Assembly: GCF_030160835.1 (NCBI RefSeq)
Contig: NZ_BSPC01000075.1
Location: forward strand, 62,001 to 126,000
DNA: 64,000 nt
From: Labrys miyagiensis
Lineage (GTDB): Bacteria; Pseudomonadota; Alphaproteobacteria; Rhizobiales; Labraceae
Direction: 5' to 3'
Position 1 is the first letter of the stretch. Every line of letters begins with the position of its first letter. The notes under the pieces were generated by a model. The model worked only from the letters and a program-made list of their open reading frames with translations. It made no database searches and was not told where the DNA came from. Below, piece after piece: positions 58,863-64,000 of this stretch. Position numbers and translations under genes: made by a program.

Positions 58863-61103
58863 TCAAATTGACGTAATGTTGTTTTCATAAATTCGAAGGC
58901 TATCTGTTTTAAGTTTGTCAATAAACTCATTCAATTTAGCTTTTGCTCTGCTATTATCTGTCGAGAAGGCCTCTCTGGCGGACTTAAGAACCTCATGGAG
59001 AACGCCGGGATTAGCCCTTTTGCTCAGAGTTACACCAAGAACCGTAGGAAAGATGGTGCTGTAGCTTTCTGCGACTTCGCGCTTACTTGGGGCTAGGGCA
59101 ATGTAATTCAGGAGAAACTCCGGTCTCATTATAGATCGTGGCCTATTAGCACCGAGCACAATCGTAGCTGCACGTTGTACCGTCTTCTCGTGCGTCAGCC
59201 ACCATGTCTTAAAGCCGAAAGGATTTGGGGCGGAATTATCACCATCCTCCCGGCGTCTTGCACCAACGCGAAGCATGTGCAGAGCGTCATTATAGGCAAG
59301 TTTCGTCGCCTGCACCCCCTTGCTAAAACGGCCCTCTCGCGCTGCAACTATTGCAAACGTTAGCTTCGAAAGGTCATCTCGATCAACGGACTTTAGTATC
59401 AGGTCCTTGGCCTCGAACTCAAAGCCAAATCGGTCACACAGATAAAGCCGAAGCCCTTCTCTGTTCCTCTTTCGGCGCACATCGTCGTGATTACAGAATT
59501 GGCCAACGTAGGACTTCCATCCTGCTGGGGCTTTCTTTCCAGTGTTTATCCCAAGTCGAGCATAAAAATAAGCTCTAATTAAAATTCGATCAATTAGCGG
59601 TATAAAATCCTCGTCGATATAAATTTCAATATCAGAGTAGAAATGTTCAAATTCCAATGTCGTCGCGTGAAGGTGAGTAAAAACCTCCTCTAATGCAGGT
59701 TCAGTCATAATCAAGGTTGCGCCAGCTTTTCGTATCACATGGAGTGCATTGGTGACCATTTTACTTTGTTCTGGCAGATAGTATTCAGAAATGGCCTTAA
59801 TTATTAAATCTGATCCTACATATATAACCAGGCGTTCTGAAAGAGAGTTAAAATATTCGACGACTTTTGGTTCATTTTTTAACGCAAACAATATGAAGTA
59901 TGTATTGCATAGCCGAAGCATATAATCATGTTCATGTCGATTGGGGGCGTATATTATCTTTCTGAGGCAAAAGCTAACAGCCTCTTGAGCTGTGGCGCGG
60001 TCGGACGCATTCAGCCCTAGCTGATCGATCTTCGAGCTAATAATATCCACCATATTAATGGTGTCTGCATTCTCATCTGGGCCATCGACAATAAACAGTC
60101 CCAGAGCCATACCTTGCCTATAAAATATAGACTCTATACAACTATGTACAATATCCGTAATGCTTGGAATTAGACTCACCAATTTAGAAGTTAAAAGTGG
60201 GCGGATATGCTCTCGGATGCCATCTGTAATAGAATTAAACAATCCTTCTTCTTCTATATTTTCGTTAATTAATTTTTGACGTTCCTCAAAGCGAAGTGCA
60301 TATACATTTTCCTTTCGATGCCAGCTTATTTCGCGTCCATTAGGGTTCGTCTTCGAGCTCAGAAATGCCAATCGATCGTCGATTACGCCGCGGACAAAAT
60401 ATCTCGCGGAGGGAATGGCGGCTTCAACCTTCGCGAGCAAATCTTCTTTCGACATGAATATTTTTTTGTCTGGCTCTGTGCCTTCTAACGCCCACAAAAT
60501 TAACCCGTCCGTTATTGTCGTGAGCAACGAACTATTGCCTCTCCGGCGATTCAATTCCTGCCCAAGAAAGGCGCATAACGTTTTAGATTCGTAGGGAAAT
60601 TCCCGATTATGCCCAATACCACCAACCTCCATGAGATGAGTGATGCTCGGGCGAAGGTACGAATTGAAGGCTTGCGCGGTATTTTCGTTGTCATTTATGT
60701 GAGTTTCAATATACTGTTTAGCTCTAATTCTTACAGTAATATCTTCTTTATTTGTAAACCTTTCTTCAATTTGATCGGCAGTTGACACGGGCACGGAGAA
60801 GTAAAATGTAATTACTTTTGGATCTCGGCCGAAGTCGCGAAGCCTCTTAATTGTCTTGGCAATTTTTCCTTCGAAATCCTCTGTTTTAGAGGCTTGCAGA
60901 AAGCTAGAGGCTCGCGCAGATGATTCAAAGATTTGCTCTTGGAAACCGTCCGCTCCACCGTCGTGCATTCCACCAAGGGGGACAAAGGACGATCCAACTA
61001 ATGCGGCATGAAAGGCTTGCGCAAATTTTTCGAACGTAGCGGTCTCACACGCGTCGATGGCAGGGCCACAAAGGTTATGATCGATAAGGTTCAATCTCGT
61101 CAT
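58863..61103 (-). CDS. Large protein with restriction-endonuclease-like N-terminus, putative defence effector
   Basis: A 746-residue cytoplasmic protein, AT-rich compared with its neighbours. The N-terminus (about 20-115) has the order expected for a PD-(D/E)XK-type nuclease: Glu25 in FEKFAQAF, GGMHDGGADGF at 44-54 and LQASKTEDFEGKI at 69-81, followed by VITFYFSVPVS. A region at about 190-290 resembles a winged helix (DGLILWALEG, DDRLAFLSSK). The last 450 residues are helical and match nothing I recognise. No Walker A motif is present, so it is not a STAND-type protein. It is convergent with the TIR-like gene. Confidence 0.6.
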   Translation of the reverse strand: MTRLNLIDHNLCGPAIDACETATFEKFAQAFHAALVGSSFVPLGGMHDGGADGFQEQIFESSARASSFLQASKTEDFEGKIAKTIKRLRDFGRDPKVITFYFSVPVSTADQIEERFTNKEDITVRIRAKQYIETHINDNENTAQAFNSYLRPSITHLMEVGGIGHNREFPYESKTLCAFLGQELNRRRGNSSLLTTITDGLILWALEGTEPDKKIFMSKEDLLAKVEAAIPSARYFVRGVIDDRLAFLSSKTNPNGREISWHRKENVYALRFEERQKLINENIEEEGLFNSITDGIREHIRPLLTSKLVSLIPSITDIVHSCIESIFYRQGMALGLFIVDGPDENADTINMVDIISSKIDQLGLNASDRATAQEAVSFCLRKIIYAPNRHEHDYMLRLCNTYFILFALKNEPKVVEYFNSLSERLVIYVGSDLIIKAISEYYLPEQSKMVTNALHVIRKAGATLIMTEPALEEVFTHLHATTLEFEHFYSDIEIYIDEDFIPLIDRILIRAYFYARLGINTGKKAPAGWKSYVGQFCNHDDVRRKRNREGLRLYLCDRFGFEFEAKDLILKSVDRDDLSKLTFAIVAAREGRFSKGVQATKLAYNDALHMLRVGARRREDGDNSAPNPFGFKTWWLTHEKTVQRAATIVLGANRPRSIMRPEFLLNYIALAPSKREVAESYSTIFPTVLGVTLSKRANPGVLHEVLKSAREAFSTDNSRAKAKLNEFIDKLKTDSLRIYENNITSI

Positions 61104-61288
61104 CCCATTTGTATCATAGTTGCCGCCTAACGTTAAACATTAGCGCTGCATGCTGAGCAACAGAAAACAACTCGCAGCGATCTTTATTCGACAAGAGCCG
61201 AGTGGAAGTCACGACGAGGTGCCTTAACTCTCGCTGCCAACCATTGCGAATGCACAATACTGGCGGCCGCCGATGTAGGTCACGAGAT

Positions 61289-63928
61289 CTACCTCTTCCA
61301 CCCCCGCCCCGGCTTCCCGCCGCCCTTCTTCCGAGCCTCCGCGCCCAGCGGTACCTCCCTGTCAGTCCCTGGCCCCATGCTGTCCAGCCCCGGCTTCGCC
61401 GCCCGCGTCTTCGGCAAATTCGCGGCATCCCCATACGCCTTCGGCCCCTTATACGCCCCGGCCTTCTCACGTACGCTCACCTGCCGCGCAGACCCATCGT
61501 CCGCCACCGCCATCTCCGTCTCCCTCAGCCGCTTGAGTTCGTCGCGCAGCCTGGCCGCTTCCTCGAACCTCAGATCCGCCGCGGCATCGCGCATGCGCTT
61601 CTCCAGGTCCGCCGTCACCGCCTCGAAATTATGGCCGATGGTCGAGACATTGTCGGCCAGGCCCTTGTCGACGGTGACGCGGTCGCGCTCGTAGACGGAG
61701 TTGGTGATGTCGGCGATGCCGCGCTTCACGCTTTCCGGCGTGATGCCGTTGGCGGTGTTCCAGGCCGTCTGCTTCTCGCGGCGGCGGCTGGTCTCGGCCA
61801 TGGCGCGTTCGAGCGAGCCGGTCATGTTGTCGGCATAGAGAAGTACACGCCCGTCGACATTGCGGGCGGCGCGGCCGATGGTCTGGACCAGCGAGGTTTC
61901 CGAGCGCAGGAAGCCCTCCTTGTCGGCGTCGAGAATGGCGACGAGGGCGCATTCCGGAATGTCCAGGCCCTCGCGCAGCAGGTTGATGCCCACCAGCACG
62001 TCGAAGGTGCCGAGGCGCAGATCGCGGATGATCTCAATGCGCTCGATCGTGTCGATGTCCGAATGCATGTAGCGCACGCGCACGCCATGGTCGTGCATAT
62101 ATTCGGTGAGGTCCTCGGCCATGCGCTTGGTGAGCACGGTGACTAGGCTGCGATAGCCCTGCTTTGCCACTTGCTGCACCTCGCCGAGGAGGTCGTCGAC
62201 CTGGGTGCGGGCGGGGCGCACCTCGCATATTGGATCGATCAGTCCGGTTGGCCGGATCACCTGCTCGGCGAAGACGCCGCCGGTGTGCTCCAGCTCCCAT
62301 TTGCCGGGCGTGGCGGAGACATGCACGGTCTGCGGGCGCATAGCGTCCCATTCCTCGAAGCGCAGCGGACGATTATCGAGGCAGGAGGGCAGGCGGAAGC
62401 CATATTCGGCCAAGGTCGCCTTGCGCCGGAAGTCGCCCTTGTACATGGCGCCGATCTGCGGAACGGTGACGTGGCTCTCATCGGTGAAGACGATGGCGTT
62501 GTCGGGCAGGTACTCGAACAAAGTCGGCGGCGGCTCGCCCGGCTGCCGGCCGGTGAGCCAGCGCGAATAGTTCTCGATGCCGGCGCAGGAGCCGGTGGCC
62601 TCCATCATCTCCAGATCGAAGGTGGTGCGCTGCTCCAGGCGCTGCGCCTCCAGGAGGCGCCCGCCGGTATAGAGCTGCTGCAGGCGCACCTTCAGCTCGT
62701 CCTTGATGCCCTTGATGGCCTGGTTCAGCGTCGGGCGCGGCGTGACGTAATGCGAATTGGCGTAGACCTTGACGAAGGAGAGGTCCTGGATCTTCTGGCC
62801 GGTGAGGGGATCGAACTCGGAAATGCTCTCGATCTCGTCGCCGAACAAATTGATGCGCCAGGCGCGGTCCTCGTAATGGGCCGGGAACAGCTCGATGACA
62901 TCGCCGCGCACGCGAAAGGTGCCGCGGGCGAAATCGGCGCTGATACGCTTGTATTGCAAAGCGACGAGGTCGGCGATGAGCTGCTTCTGCTCCACGCGCT
63001 CGCCCACGCTCATGCCGAAGGTCATGGCGGTGTAGGTTTCCACCGAGCCGATACCATAGATGCAGGAGACGGAGGCGACGATGATCACGTCGTCGCGCTC
63101 CAGCAGCGAGCGCGTGGCCGAGTGGCGCATGCGGTCGATCTGCTCGTTGATGGAGGACTCCTTCTCGATATAGGTGTCCGTGCGCGGCACATAGGCCTCG
63201 GGCTGGTAGTAATCGTAGTAGGAGACGAAGTATTCCACCGCATTGTTGGGGAAGAAGCTCTTGAACTCGCCATAGAGCTGGGCCGCCAGCGTCTTGTTGG
63301 GGGCGAGGACCAAAGCCGGGCGCTGGGTGCGCGAGATGACCTGCGCCATCGTAAACGTCTTGCCCGAGCCGGTGACGCCGAGCAGCACCTGGTCGCGCTC
63401 ATGCTGCAGGGTGAGCCCTTCGACGAGTTCGGCGATGGCGGTGGGCTGGTCGCCGGCCGGCTCGTATTCCGAGACGAGGTCGAGCCGGATGCCGCCCTCG
63501 CTCTTGTCGGGGCGATCAGGGCGGTGCGGCGTCCAGATCGGCTTGCCGATCAGGCGCGGATCGCCGGTTTCGAGGAGATGGCTGAGCGCCTTGATGGTGC
63601 CGGCCGAGCCACCGAGCTTGTCGAGCCCGTCGGGATCGAGCTCGGGCTCGTCCTTGGCCTTCTTGCGCTTGACCGCCTTGCCTTCCATCTGCGCGCCGCC
63701 GCCGGCCACGGGAACGCCCAGCCTGGCGGCGAGGCCGGGATCCAGCCCGGTGACGCCGGCATCGAAGCCGGCCTGCGGCCCTTCGCCGAAGCCTTCGGGC
63801 GCGCTGCTCCTGCCCTCCTTGAGCAGGCCGGGATTGAGCAGCGCCTTCAGATGCTCGTCGAGCGAGGGCAGGGGCGGGCGCGCCGCCTTGGACTTGGGCG
63901 TGCGGATCTTCTTGGGTGCATCGGACAT
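61289..63928 (-). CDS. uvrB: Excinuclease ABC subunit UvrB
   Basis: An 879-residue UvrB, the damage-verifying helicase-like subunit of nucleotide excision repair. It has Walker A GVTGSGKT at 184-191, the [11 protein letters not shown] beta-hairpin region, the DESHVTVPQ Walker B-like box, QTIGRAARN (motif VI) and the C-terminal UVR motif [24 protein letters not shown] that contacts UvrC. It is about 200 residues longer than E. coli UvrB: about 145 extra N-terminal residues (Lys/Pro-rich and disordered-looking) and a basic C-terminal tail, both common in Hyphomicrobiales. No GTTC-N7-GTTC LexA box is visible in the 72 bases upstream available here. Confidence 0.97.
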   Translation of the reverse strand: MSDAPKKIRTPKSKAARPPLPSLDEHLKALLNPGLLKEGRSSAPEGFGEGPQAGFDAGVTGLDPGLAARLGVPVAGGGAQMEGKAVKRKKAKDEPELDPDGLDKLGGSAGTIKALSHLLETGDPRLIGKPIWTPHRPDRPDKSEGGIRLDLVSEYEPAGDQPTAIAELVEGLTLQHERDQVLLGVTGSGKTFTMAQVISRTQRPALVLAPNKTLAAQLYGEFKSFFPNNAVEYFVSYYDYYQPEAYVPRTDTYIEKESSINEQIDRMRHSATRSLLERDDVIIVASVSCIYGIGSVETYTAMTFGMSVGERVEQKQLIADLVALQYKRISADFARGTFRVRGDVIELFPAHYEDRAWRINLFGDEIESISEFDPLTGQKIQDLSFVKVYANSHYVTPRPTLNQAIKGIKDELKVRLQQLYTGGRLLEAQRLEQRTTFDLEMMEATGSCAGIENYSRWLTGRQPGEPPPTLFEYLPDNAIVFTDESHVTVPQIGAMYKGDFRRKATLAEYGFRLPSCLDNRPLRFEEWDAMRPQTVHVSATPGKWELEHTGGVFAEQVIRPTGLIDPICEVRPARTQVDDLLGEVQQVAKQGYRSLVTVLTKRMAEDLTEYMHDHGVRVRYMHSDIDTIERIEIIRDLRLGTFDVLVGINLLREGLDIPECALVAILDADKEGFLRSETSLVQTIGRAARNVDGRVLLYADNMTGSLERAMAETSRRREKQTAWNTANGITPESVKRGIADITNSVYERDRVTVDKGLADNVSTIGHNFEAVTADLEKRMRDAAADLRFEEAARLRDELKRLRETEMAVADDGSARQVSVREKAGAYKGPKAYGDAANLPKTRAAKPGLDSMGPGTDREVPLGAEARKKGGGKPGRGWKR

Positions 63929-64000
63929 GGGGAGATAATGGGGTGAGTCACGCGCGGGGGAAAGGGGCGGGTGCGGAAACTTGCTGACAATGGGGTGTCA

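Noticed and set aside
58863-61103. Interpretation of the large island gene as an Avs/STAND-type protein
   Set aside because: No Walker A (GxxxxGK[ST]) motif is present; GINTGKK does not fit.
62171-63946. 591-codon plus-strand open frame
   Set aside because: Antisense to uvrB; composition is typical of shadow frames and no domain is recognisable.
1-64000. CRISPR arrays, tRNA or rRNA genes
   Set aside because: No regular direct-repeat/spacer pattern and no tRNA TPsiC-arm (GGTTCGAATCC-type) context was found; the repeats seen are dispersed and palindromic.

Overview
The window is high-GC chromosomal DNA whose gene content suggests an alphaproteobacterium of the order Hyphomicrobiales (Rhizobiales). 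The evidence is family-level: a UvrB with a long N-terminal extension, a GGND/PKTIDND-type phosphofructokinase, a DUF2161 nuclease-fold protein, CtBP-like and sugar-acid catabolic genes, and many short palindromic intergenic repeats of the GTCATTGCGAGC / GTCATTCCGG kinds. The genus cannot be fixed from the sequence alone. No rRNA, tRNA, CRISPR array or intact insertion sequence was seen.

Layout. 0-4.9 kb: a tightly packed, partly overlapping sugar/sugar-acid catabolic operon (end of a Gfo/Idh/MocA oxidoreductase, TIM-barrel isomerase, SDR, acetoacetate-decarboxylase-fold protein, rhamnose-mutarotase-like protein, second SDR, D-2-hydroxyacid dehydrogenase). 5-12 kb: housekeeping and singletons (RNase T2, DUF2161, phosphofructokinase, DUF1203, VOC, PPOX). 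12-16.8 kb: an overlapping three-gene minus-strand unit in which two metallo-beta-lactamase-fold proteins flank a thermolysin-like zinc peptidase. 17-24.5 kb: a PcfJ-domain protein, a secreted TPR-caspase protein and a run of small exported proteins of unknown function. 24.9-33 kb: O-methyltransferase, MFS efflux pump, FdhF/YdeP-type molybdoenzyme with a small winged-helix partner, and a Ca2+/H+ antiporter. 33.2-35.4 kb: a mobile-element remnant with a RepA-like ATPase and a tiny exported protein set between two GGGAC-repeat hairpins.

35.7-54 kb is the main accessory region. It carries four zinc peptidases with HExxH motifs, two of them joined to N-terminal peptidoglycan-binding-like domains. 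It also holds a peptidoglycan-binding domain joined to what looks like a caspase-fold cysteine hydrolase, and a stand-alone copy of one of the N-terminal domains. Among them lie two penicillin-binding-like serine hydrolases, an alpha/beta hydrolase, an ornithine-cyclodeaminase-family protein, a lytic transglycosylase and several small unknown genes. The shared domains and paralogous peptidases suggest one expanding family of exported or injected hydrolases.

57.4-61.1 kb is a visibly AT-richer island between a broken duplicate of the lytic transglycosylase gene and uvrB. It contains two convergent genes: a protein joining a TIR-like nucleotide-binding domain to a pterin-4a-carbinolamine-dehydratase-like domain, and a 746-residue protein with a restriction-endonuclease-like N-terminus. 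This is the best candidate here for an undescribed defence system. uvrB closes the window on the minus strand.
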